Shown here piece after piece: positions 11,601 to 21,173 of a stretch of 64,000 nucleotides of DNA (positions are counted from its first letter, which is position 1; every line of letters begins with the position of its first letter). The translations under genes and the position numbers were made by a program. Below the pieces are notes generated by a model. That model searched no databases and was not told the DNA's origin. It worked only from the letters and a program-made list of their open reading frames with translations. The stretch is from Pelomyxa schiedti (taxonomy: Eukaryota > Evosea > Pelobiontida > Pelomyxidae), in contig JAHLWZ010000822.1 of NCBI GenBank assembly GCA_020536535.1, positions 1 through 64,000 on the forward strand. Direction: 5' to 3'.

Positions 11601-12763
11601 CACGTTGCATCTGTTGCCAGGGATGACAAGTTGCACATTTCACCTTGGCTGTTGATTTTCAAAAGTGTCACTCCTCATAGAAAAGCAACTGGGCATACGT
11701 TGCTCATAAGGTGTGTACATAATCATATGCATTTGCGCACGAGCAATGCAGTACTGGGACCATACATCGTAGGAGAATGGTACCAAGCTGAACTGTTTCT
11801 CGACTACCTGGTGGTGTTGAGAGAACTCCTCTGTCCTCACTTTTACTTCACTAACGTTATATCTGGAACAGTGTTAATTCTGAATTCTAAGATGAGAACC
11901 ATTACTTGGCGAAGGAAGAAAGACATTCTTTGGGGGTAGGAATCAAATTCCTGCATACTTCGTCACTATGGAAATCGACACCAGTCGAGTCAATTGGTGG
12001 AAAGGTTAGCACCAAGGCAAGGGTTACCAGCCCTTGATATATCTGAATCTTGAGTAAAAATTGCCCAAGTTTTTCTTATTTTAAAGAAGATATCATCACC
12101 TTCAGGTCTGATGACTGCTGATCCATTGGCTCGGTTTGCCCCTTCGATCTCAAAGCAGAGACCTGTAACTTGGCCAGTGATACAGTGACCTTATCTCTTG
12201 CTTGGAAGAATTTCTTGCGACCTTGTTTCAAGAGCAGGTACGCAGCTAATACAAAGTTAAGGAGAAATAAAGAAAAACCCACTCAACCAAGGGAGTAGCA
12301 CAAATTCCGAGCATAGTCTCCATCGCTTAGCTTGTCATCAGGGTACTCAGACAACTGCGATATCAGCAAAGCCCTCGGCGGTAAAGGCGGTGTTAGGCAC
12401 TCGTCCAAACGAGACACAACACAAACTGCAGTGTGGTACCAAGCCCACGCCTCAGATGTGGGGTCCTTTAAGGGCACAGTGCGGGTCTCAAGTGCCCTTA
12501 GTTCTTGTCGCAGTGCTTCGAAGCTAAGATCTGTGCCGGTATGACCGTTTATTGATCAATTAATCAGGCGGTTTATTTATTTGTTATAACACGAGGCAAG
12601 CGCCGGGTTTGAGGCAGGGGAGTGATGCCATTGTTCAGGGGTCGTGGAAGGGCGAAAAACAAAGGGCGAGGTGACCCTTCACCCAACGAAAGGACAAAAA
12701 CACACCAGCTGCAGGGGGAGTCGCCGCTGTGGCCATAGTAGATTCGGCAGTCGTCGTAGCCAT
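5648..12763 (-). CDS. Giant fusion: unidentified N-terminal half + glycyl radical enzyme + DUF2278 (YukJ-like)
   Basis: Start MATTTAESTMATAA at 12763. About 12.7-9.97 kb encodes roughly 750 residues I cannot identify. A 28-base intron near 9965-9992 then keeps one open frame into a full glycyl radical enzyme: SLSIARRKGMAIKET, EFVVGNIPHLPAIP, ASGHIVPSHKMHLKKGWEGL, the active-site cysteine motif NYCCDGCYEP (8365-8391), FNLDGETVSF, NGGAKYHI, FHAGTGSNENY, AASPDGRLSG, and the radical loop RLRH-GGWSDYYVVMH (about 6780-6876, split by an intron). The thiyl cysteine and radical glycine are both present, so it should be catalytic once activated by a radical-SAM partner, which is not in this window. GCYEP resembles the GCVEP of dehydratase/lyase-type members more than the paired Cys of pyruvate formate-lyase; the substrate is unknown. 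A 45-base intron (GTAAGAAA...TTTCAG) leads to a DUF2278 domain: PHLHLSLSQGWDCAIN, LDYFRG, NGIHDIHMNQGN, KWVAVFCAFNVQRLPTD; the function of this domain is unknown. If that intron were retained, the enzyme would stop at HNESKKL and DUF2278 would start at 6727. Confidence 0.8.
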
Positions 12764-13198
12764 TGTACTTCGATGACGGGTCTGTGTTCGTTTTGTCCTT
12801 CGAAAAGGCAGGTTTTTTCCCTTAAGCGAAACGAGAAGATTGCTTTACGAGAAGCAGCGAGTTTTGGTGTTGAGTGAGGTGGCGCAGTTGTATTTCCGGC
12901 CGCCTCCATACAGGTAAAATACTCAGAACCACTGCCCCAGCAGTTGGGTGGATTTTTTCTTTCCCTTCGAGGATTTTGGAGCCGATTCCTGTGGTAATTA
13001 ATTGTGTCAGCCCAAGAGCTCCCGTACTGTGACCTGGACAAAAGTGCATCTTATGTTCAGTTTGTTGATTTGGTCAAATATATTTGTTTGATTTGATGGT
13101 GTGGTTCTAGGACATTTTTTTTTCCCATCATGGGAGTATGTACAGCTTTATAACATGGAACCCAAAAAAAAAAAAAAGAAAACTCCAAATCCACAGCA
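12764..13198. promoter_or_regulatory. Intergenic, upstream of the glycyl radical gene
   Basis: About 430 bases between two minus-strand genes. It has several short open frames without domain signal and a 13-base A-run near 13166. No motif can be assigned. Confidence 0.3.
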
Positions 13199-16100
13199 TC
13201 ATCTCCGCTCTTTGACCATCTTGGTTGCAAGGAGAATTCCAATATGCAGAGCCACTTCCAATCCTATTAGAACTCCAACATCTCCCCATAAAAAGTCCGC
13301 AAAACCTTTGTTGTCCTGATTGATTGAGAGTGAGTTATTTTTGGTTGGGAAACAAAAGGGCACACACAAGAAGGGCTTGATATGCTGTGGAATTGTCAAA
13401 TCTGAACTCGTTGTCTATCAGTCCTTCAATCGCGTAATTTAAGTAGCTTTGCAGATGGATATCAACCACACATTGCGAATTTCAGGGAATACCTGAATCG
13501 GACAATAACTTTGTTGACATCCACAGGGTAGATTAGAGCTCCAGAAAAAAGTAAACAGAACAGGAAAACGGCAACAAATATGCCAGATGCCATGATCATA
13601 TTTGTAGAAAACATGGCAATAATATAGCATATGGCACTGCTCGCTTCACAGTTCATAAATAATATGAACAAAAACAAAAAGAATTGCTTTGCGGTTTGAG
13701 CAAATATCATCCAATATGCCGGCATTCCTATATTAATTGTGAGCTTTTTCCAAACCATGGCATGGCGTTAGAATACATACCAACGAGAATTGTCATCGCA
13801 AAGTTTATAGGTGTGTGCTGTACACATGAAGCAATAAAAAATATTAGAGAGGAGTAGAGACCAAAGCCACGCTCTCTAAATAATAATTGACGTGAGCTCA
13901 GCACTTGACTCATCGCTGGCATAACCTTGTGGGGGAAAAAAATAAGAAAGATTCGATGGATAAGCAAGTACCAAAATAGAAAAAGCTATCATTAGAAATG
14001 CAAGAGGTGGAATTCGTTTTGACATGGCCATAATAGCGGGACTCAAGTCGAACCACACCTTAATTTTATCTGTTAATACATTCTGGGCAAAGAATAAAAT
14101 GTTTAGGGTTAAGTAGGATGATGTTACACACCCCTCCAATGACAACACCCAAAATTAGGGAGAAAATAAGGCGTATCCACACAATTGTGTAATTGCGTAT
14201 ATTCTCCACCCAATTTCTTTCAGATAAAGTGAGGAGTCGTATCCACCAATACTTCAGGTCTATGGAAAAGGATTTCCCAAGTTCAGGTCCCATGGGCTCG
14301 TCTATCTGACTCTTAGATGGATACAACCAATACCCTTACCAGACAAGTCCGTAGGAAGGGCTGTGTCAGTCACCCAGATGGACTCTGAGTATGCTTTGTT
14401 TAAGGAAGCACCATCATAACCTTTTTGTTCTAGATTCATTGTCTTTTGGGACTATTTGTGGAGTTGAAAAGACTTCAGGAAGATTTAGAGATGGAAACAT
14501 GGTCGAATTCAGTTGTATTCTTCTGCGCTAAAACATCCAGTATGAAGTCTGCAGGTGGTTCATGTTTGGGTACTTCGAACCCCAGTTGTTTAAAAAAATC
14601 TACAGCAGACCTGAGGTATAGGATTGTTAAGTGGAAGACGAGGCAGGTTCAAACAAACTTAGAGGGTCCGTAGTACACAAGGTATCCATCCTTCAGCAGA
14701 AGGAGTTTATCAAACATTGCAAAAATTGTGGGTCTGGGCTGATGTATTGTGCATACGACAGTGCATCCAGTAGCACAGAAATTTTTAACTGATTGCATCA
14801 CATGAAGTGCATTCTGAGCATCCAGACCAGAAGTTACCTGCCATGGATAAACACTAAGAAACAAAGATAAAGGAAGATAAAACGCACTTCATCAATAAAC
14901 AGTATGCTGGGAAATGATACAACTTCCACTGCAATAGACAATCTCCTGCGTTCACCACCAGATATGCCTCTTTTTCCCTCTGATCCAACTCTGGTATTCT
15001 GGCACTGTGGCAAGAATAAAAAACCTTCAGTTTTTCAAACATAAATGTGGAGAGTACTTTTTCGAGGTTAAAGTTGTGAATTATAACTGTTGCCAAGGAT
15101 TCCTGGTCGGGCCTGGAAAGATTGGGACACTTCATCCGAATTCGAAAGAGTATTGTCTCTCTAACAGAAAGTTCTCCTGTACATAGCCCGATTATAATTA
15201 AAATATTCAATGAAAACCAAACCAATGAAGACATCATCCTGCATTACATAAGCAGTATGGTTCTTGTAAAACTCGGATGTTGGCCGTTCTCTGTCAATCC
15301 ATATCTCTCCTTCTACCAGTCCACCTTTATGTCTTCCTGCGATAATATCCAAAAGGGTCGACTTTCCAGCCCCACTTGGGCCCATGAGACCAATCTTGGA
15401 GAAGTTGAGATGATATGCTTTCATATCAAAATAGGGTAAGAAGAGTAAAACTCTACCAGGCTTCCAGCTGGAACGTGGGCTGAAATGTTATACAGGATTT
15501 GAATCTGTGGTTTCCTGAAAGGCTTGACGTAGTAACTTATGCCAGAAAAGCAAAGTGATTTTGGGTGACTTTCTGTCCGACTACTAGAGAAAACTTCCAT
15601 GGAAGTACTTTCCAGAACAGATCCCATTATTTCCTCTTCCGCGCATATACTCATAGACCGAGACAACCGTGACAAAGAGTGAGCACCCGTCTCAGAGCTA
15701 GTAGTATTTTTATAAGGCATTGAAAACAAAAAAAAAAAAAAAAGAGAGAGAGAGAAGATAGTGATGTGAGAGAGAAATGCATAATCCAAAATTATATTAT
15801 CGAATCCGCGATATAGAATTGAAGGAAATCCCTCCCCACAAAATGCAAAGAAAACCCACAATTCTATCTGCACCATGCTGGTAGTCAAAGCTTCCCTCGC
15901 GAACTGATCGCTGATAGTGGCCAACCCCTGTGACACAACCCCACCAGTGTTCATCACAAAGTTCATCGTGCCGTCAGAAACTTCGATCTCCCTGTTCTTC
16001 TTGGACGACCCGCTGGAATTTCCCCCAGATCTCCCCAATGCCCCCCTTGACCCCCCGACCGCGAGCTTCGACATCCTCGAAGCGCCGCTGGAAATCCCGG

Positions 16101-16734
16101 AGTTCCTCAGCACCCCCGCGGAACCGCTCGCCGCCGGCCTCATTATCGCGCCGCTCGATGTCATTATGGGACGGACGCCCGGTGCTGGCGACGCCGATCT
16201 GCGCCTGGGCGCGGCAGGTTCCCCCGAGGTCGGCACGTACGGGAATTTCTTGCCGGCGTTGGTGCTGATGGTGCTGCCATCGTTATCGCTGCTTTTTTTG
16301 TTGTTGGTGCTGATGTTGATCGTGGTCGTAGCGCCGCTCTTCTTCTTCTTGTTCTTGTTGGTTTTGCCATTGTCGCTGTCCTCGTCGTGACTGCTTTTAC
16401 TTTTGCTTTTGCTTTTGTTGCTGTTGCTGTCGCTGTCGCTTTCGCTTTCGCCGCCTTCGTCGTCGCTGCTCTTTTTGTGGTGGTGATGATGGCGGTGGCG
16501 GTGCTGGCCGTGGCGACGTCGCCGGTGGTGGCGTGGCTTGGGGTCGCCGTCGGCCGAGTTGGCCTCGTCGTGGTCTTTGTTGCTCTTGGTGTGCTTTCCG
16601 GTGGCTGTGTGGTGGAGCCTGTGCATCCTCACCTCGGCTCCGGTCCCACGGCTGGGGTCACTCGCCGCGGTGTGATTATGGGTTTCGTGGTCGCTGTCGC
16701 CATCGCTGGTGCCGCTCGCGCTGGGTGAAGACAT
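13199..16734 (-). CDS. ABCG-type half transporter with long charged N-terminal tail
   Basis: ATP-driven lipid/xenobiotic exporter, nucleotide-binding domain before the membrane domain as in ABCG. Start [17 protein letters not shown] at 16734; about 270 residues of low complexity follow (His/Arg run near 16530-16450, then Ser/Asp/Lys with KSKSKSKS). After an intron come the lead-in [16 protein letters not shown], Walker [10 protein letters not shown] (about 15350-15380), Q-loop [16 protein letters not shown], signature [18 protein letters not shown], Walker B ILFIDE, D-loop TSGLDA, H-loop CTIHQPR, then [12 protein letters not shown] and hydrophobic helices down to the end [20 protein letters not shown]. 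The usual Pro of DEPTSGLD is Val as spliced here (IDE-V-TSGLDA across the intron ending at 14839). At least ten introns. The substrate is unknown. Confidence 0.88.
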
Positions 16735-17140
16735 CTGTGTACAGAAAGACAAAAAATTACAGTCCACAGATTGGCTCAAGGCATTCCGCTGTTTCTCAAG
16801 AAAACTTATCCTTTACGGGTTTGGCTTTTCACGGTTTCCAAATAAAGCAACGTGATGGTGAAGAACTGAAAGAATGTGTGATGTCTATGACGATTCTCAT
16901 TTCCAATTAATTTTTTGAACAAACACAAGGTGCCAGTTCCTGTTGCCGTTTTTTGGAGCTGTTTCCTACTCACAGAAAGAAAGTCACAGAGAAAGGAGAC
17001 ACCAATCAAGAAAACCTCAGGCTTTTCTGTAGAACACTGTTGTACTAAAACCAAAAAGGCGGTGTTGTGGCTTTTCTCTTTTTTTCTTTATTACATTTGC
17101 GGAATTCCGCATGTCGTTGTGTTTTGTTAGTGTTGCTTTT
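16735..17140. promoter_or_regulatory. Intergenic / possible 5' UTR of the ABCG gene
   Basis: About 400 bases between the ABCG start and the Tubby stop. CAG sits directly before the ABCG ATG (ctgtacacag/ATG on the minus strand), which would also fit a 5'-UTR intron acceptor. Otherwise nothing recognised. Confidence 0.3.
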
Positions 17141-19962
17141 TTACTCACAGGCCAACTTTTTATCAAAGCTGGTAAGAGCGATTCCAAAGGCTTGCATTAG
17201 TGTTAGGGGGTATTGGTAGTCCAGAATGAACATGTTGCTAGACACACGTCCAAATTGCATCAGTATTATGTCGTTGTAGGACGCTGTTTCATTGTTGTTA
17301 GAGAGTTCAGATTTGTGAATTGTTGAGTAACATACGATCGGCGGAAACTACTTGGAAGTTTTTCACTGCAATAAATAGAGTAAGAGAAAGGCGGGGATTG
17401 TAAAATAAAACAAAAAGACTCACCAGATGCCACTTTCACTCTGCGGTGGAAATTCAGTACATACGCCTGTGTTGCTGATTTTTTTGGTAAGAAAATTTAA
17501 AGCTGTTATTCCTTACCTTGGTTCCAAATTGGTGCCTTATTATGCAAGCATAAAATGTTGTCTAAAGTGTTGGATTTGTATCTGGCTAGTAGTGTACTGG
17601 AAGGGGAATCTGGTCTGTTGCCAATATATCCACCAGTGGCTGCATCACGCTTTGGTAGAAGGACAACCATTTTTCTTGGTCCATGAAGCCCAAGAGGATT
17701 AGAGCCCTGCAAGGAAAATTTACAAAGGTAGAGAGTTGCATTGTTGTACATAAGTCACTGAGGCCAGTTCACATCTTGACATATCTGGATTAACAGCTTT
17801 CTTTGGATTATCCCCAGTATCATAGATAACAAACTCAGTTCCTAGGAAGTTGGATCTAACAGTGTTCAGGGCGGCTAATTGAAGGAATCCCGTTACCTGA
17901 CTTTACCAGCAAAGCAAGGCGAATTTCTTGCCAAATCGGCACTATCAGTGGAGATGAGATAATTTGAGGACTTGCTGCGGACTCTGCGTCTAGCAGCAAC
18001 AATAAACTGGTTTGTTTCCTCGAGATATAGAAGGTAGGTGGGGTGCCCAAAGCCTTTAGATGCAACTTGGATCTTGCACATTGTCTTATTTTGCTATTAG
18101 TTGACAAGAAAAAATTTTAAACTTACCATATATCCTCTCTGGCCAGGGGTGTGAAGGAATGTTGGAACATCATTGGCAACCAAAGTGGGAACAGATAGAG
18201 TTGGTCTGTATCTAGATACATTGTCTAGTGGGGAAGGTGCCCACTGCAGTTGAGGCATTCCTGGTGTTCCAGTTGTATAATGTGGAGTCAAAGGGGCAGA
18301 GTGTGAAAGTGATGCTGAAGCTGACGAGGTATTAACATCACTAGTGTTGGTGTCATGTTTCAGTGAGGTCATTTCAACTTCTTCCTCTTGTGAAGATTTT
18401 CGTTTGTGCTTACTGTTACTCTGAGGGGAATATTGAACATTAGGAGTTTAAACCAAGCGTACTCAGGGATGAATACCTTGGTAGCCGATAGAGAGAGTGC
18501 AGCTGTTTGTTCGGAAGTAGCAAGCGAGACAGGCGAGTCCTCTCTATTCCTTGGGCGGAAGTCTTCTTGGTCGCTCTCCTCAGAGGTGCTTCCACTACTA
18601 CCACTAGGATGCCTATGTTTGCCACTTGGTTTAGAGGGTTGTTCTAAGGGGTCCTTCAACTGAAATTCTTCAACGTGTGCCTTGGGAACTGACGGCGATT
18701 TTATTGTTACTGCAGAGGTTGCAGTAGTTGTAACAGAAGAAGTGAGGGTTCGGGGGGTTGATAGAGTTCCACTTCCAGTAAGTGGTCTATCTGTAGTTGC
18801 CAGCACTCCTAAAGAACAAGTTAAATGATTGGGCTTTTTTTGTTCTTTTGTTCTTTTTTTTTTTTTTTTTCATTCTAGATAGGGATTTTACGAACCTTGT
18901 CTAGACCGCATCTTTCTCCTCTCCATTTGCTCCAACTGCTGTCTCCTCTTGTTTTCAGCAGCAGCACTGGAGTTGGCAGTCATAGGCCTTTCATCCACCA
19001 CAACGCGCTTCACTGCGTCCCCAACACCCCCGTCGCTACTACTGCTATGAGACGTAGAATCAGAGTCCTCAACGCCAGCCAAGATGTCATCAGCGGAGGC
19101 CTCCACGGCCAATCTGCTCTGCGCCTGAGGCTGCGACTTGTTCGCCATCGCTGCCGATTTCGTGCCGGTGCTGGTGCCTTCGCCGCCCGATGTGTGCGGG
19201 CGCCGATTCTGGGTCTGATTCTGAGTGGAATTAGTCCCTCCGCGCCGCGGAGTGCGTGTATCGGACCGAGGCGAAGAAGAGGAGATGGTGTCAGGCAGGT
19301 CCTCCGAGGCAGAGACAGACAGAGATTGAGTAGTTGTCTCCAAGGCATTGGCGCCATCGTCATCCTCCTCGTTATCGTTAAGATTGGAAGTTGCAGGGCC
19401 GGGTGGGCCCCGAGGCTTGGCTTTGGCTCCATTCCGGCCACGTCCGCCTGAGGTTCTGTCACGTGCAGCGTTTGAGCGTGGAGCTTGATTGGATGAGGAC
19501 GAGGTCGTGGTGGAGCCAGGAGGCCTCGTGGACGCCGCTTTGGGCTTGGCTTTGGTTGCAATTGTGGGTGTGGATTTGGGTGATGGGGTGGGGATTGTGT
19601 CAAGTGACATCGAGAGGGGGGGGGAGGAGGCCCGCGGGGTCGATGTTACTGTTGATGTTGATGATGGGGAGGGGGATGCGGAGGTCGACGTCGTCGACGT
19701 GGCCGCCCCGGCGGTTGTTGGGCGGCGGCGCTTGGTCTGCGGGGGCTGTTGTTTCTGTCGCGGGGTGGCGTGGTGGTGGACGTGCCGGTGTTTGACTGGC
19801 GCCGAGGCACCTATTTCTCGCTCCACGGAAACGTCGGGTGCTACTCTCCTGTGGGTGAATTATGGGTGTGGTTAGGGAGGGAAATGTTGGGCGGGGGTGT
19901 GAAAGGAAAAAAAACGGATCGTCGTACCCAACTAGCTCTGCTTCATCCGAATCCGACGACAT
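17141..19962 (-). CDS. Tubby-like protein with long disordered N terminus
   Basis: Tubby domains bind PI(4,5)P2 at the plasma membrane and carry cargo to cilia or relay signals. Start [12 protein letters not shown] (19962); an intron joins to [15 protein letters not shown] and a very long S/T/P/A-rich disordered region (about 19.87-18.4 kb). The C-terminal domain is complete and begins [20 protein letters not shown] (about 18080), then [88 protein letters not shown] and the hallmark end [12 protein letters not shown] with stop at 17141. Spacing and end match the family closely. Short introns split the domain several times. Confidence 0.93.
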
Positions 19963-20137
19963 TTGTTTCGTTGTTGGTTTGGTTTTTTGTTTGTGTGTGG
20001 TCCTTTTGGCCAAAAGTTAGTTTTTGGCGAAAGCTCCAAAGTTCCCTCATGTCAATTCCTTGCTCCCAACCGATGTGAAGATGTTGTTACCCGCAGGTGT
20101 ATTCATCCGGCGTTGATCTCAATCGGGAGGTGCACTG
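19963..20137. promoter_or_regulatory. Divergent promoter region (Tubby - / Nudix-RING +)
   Basis: About 175 bases separate the two starts, so both genes must share this region or have promoters inside each other's leaders. T-rich; no clear TATA or initiator element. Confidence 0.35.
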
Positions 20138-21065
20138 ATGATTTCATTTATTGGAAGAAAGAAAAAACGGTTTTTTCATCGGATGGTGTCGAGATCAGCC
20201 CCTCCGGGATACGTTGAGAACGTGGTATACGCCCAAGGGGGCTTTGTTCCGTTTCGCACGCAAAGTGATGGCTCCGTAGAGGTGCTGCTCATTTCTAGGT
20301 TTTTTCTTATTCTTCTTTCGTCCTGTTCTCATTTGCTTTTTTTAGTCGAAAGAGCCCAGGGGAATGGGTTATACCCAAGGGCTTCTTAGCAAAAGGAGAA
20401 ACGTAAGTTTTTTGTTTCCTTAGATTGTGGACAACTGGCCAGATCACTTACTTTCCTGTGTTGAAGACACCAAGACGCAGCAATGAAGAAAGCCAGAGCC
20501 GAGGCGGGAGTTATGGGACTACCGAGAATTTTCCTTGGTGAAGTCGACGATTTGTCCACGCATTCTCGTTTGAAGGTTTGACTTTTTCATTTGTCATTTG
20601 GAATGTTTGTTCAACTTTAAAGGTTTGGAGCTTGGAGGTTACTACAATGTTCGATTCTTGGGAACAGCAACATGAACGAGAAAGGCGGTGGTATCCCTTA
20701 TCTGCAATTGATACCCTGAATGCCAGACCAGGTTTCTAAAATATACATCATTAGAAACAAACAAGCAAACAAAAAAAAAAAAGCCGTAAAGCAGAGCTTG
20801 CAGAATATGTTGATACACTACAGTAAGCCTACAGCAGAGTCTTCCGTCACAACGGAAGTTGTGAAGCACTGCTGTAATGTGTGTCTTCGTTTTTCTCCAC
20901 CAAAAAATCACGTTGAAAAAAAAGATATGTTTGTCAAACGAGGTGGATAGTATATTCTTGGATTGTGGACATCAAAGTGCTTGTATGCAATGTGCAGCTG
21001 CCATGAAAACTTGTCCCATTTGCCGCGGCGCCATCCGTGAAGTAAAGAAAGTTTTCAAGACTTAA
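20138..21065 (+). CDS. Nudix domain fused to C-terminal RING-HC finger
   Basis: Start MISFIGRKKKRFFHR at 20138 (or MVSRSAPPG at 20183). The Nudix fold looks like the diphosphoinositol-polyphosphate/Ap(n)A hydrolase group: YAQGGFVPFRT, VEVLLIS, KSPGEWVIPKG, then FLAKGETHQDAAMKKARAEA and GVMG. After FLGEVDDLSTHSRLK come VWSLEVTTMFDSW and ERERRWYPLSAIDTLNARP. An intron (about 20731-20781) joins ARP to AVKQSLQNMLIHY in frame, and another (about 20878-20923) joins KHCCN to ICLSNEVDSIFLDCGH, giving a C3HC4 RING: CNIC, CGHQSACMQC, CPICR, ending REVKKVFKT. RING-HC fingers of this layout recruit ubiquitin E2 enzymes. In the Nudix box (G-x5-E-x7-REUxEExGU) the opening Gly and Glu are present but REUxEE reads KKARAE, so two metal-binding Glu are lost; hydrolase activity is doubtful. 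Confidence 0.83.
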
Positions 21066-21173
21066 TGCCCATTTGTAGAGCAGTGCTCATTTATGTAACA
21101 AAAAAAAAGTACATTCCATCACATCCTATCTAGAGGCAACCCTGCCCAACAAGAAAAGTCCCTTCCACCCCCT

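Noticed and set aside
15917-16728. Plus-strand hydrophobic open frames opposite the ABCG N terminus
   Set aside because: They are antisense of His/Ser/Lys-rich codons and give artificial Val/Phe/Ala-rich translations.
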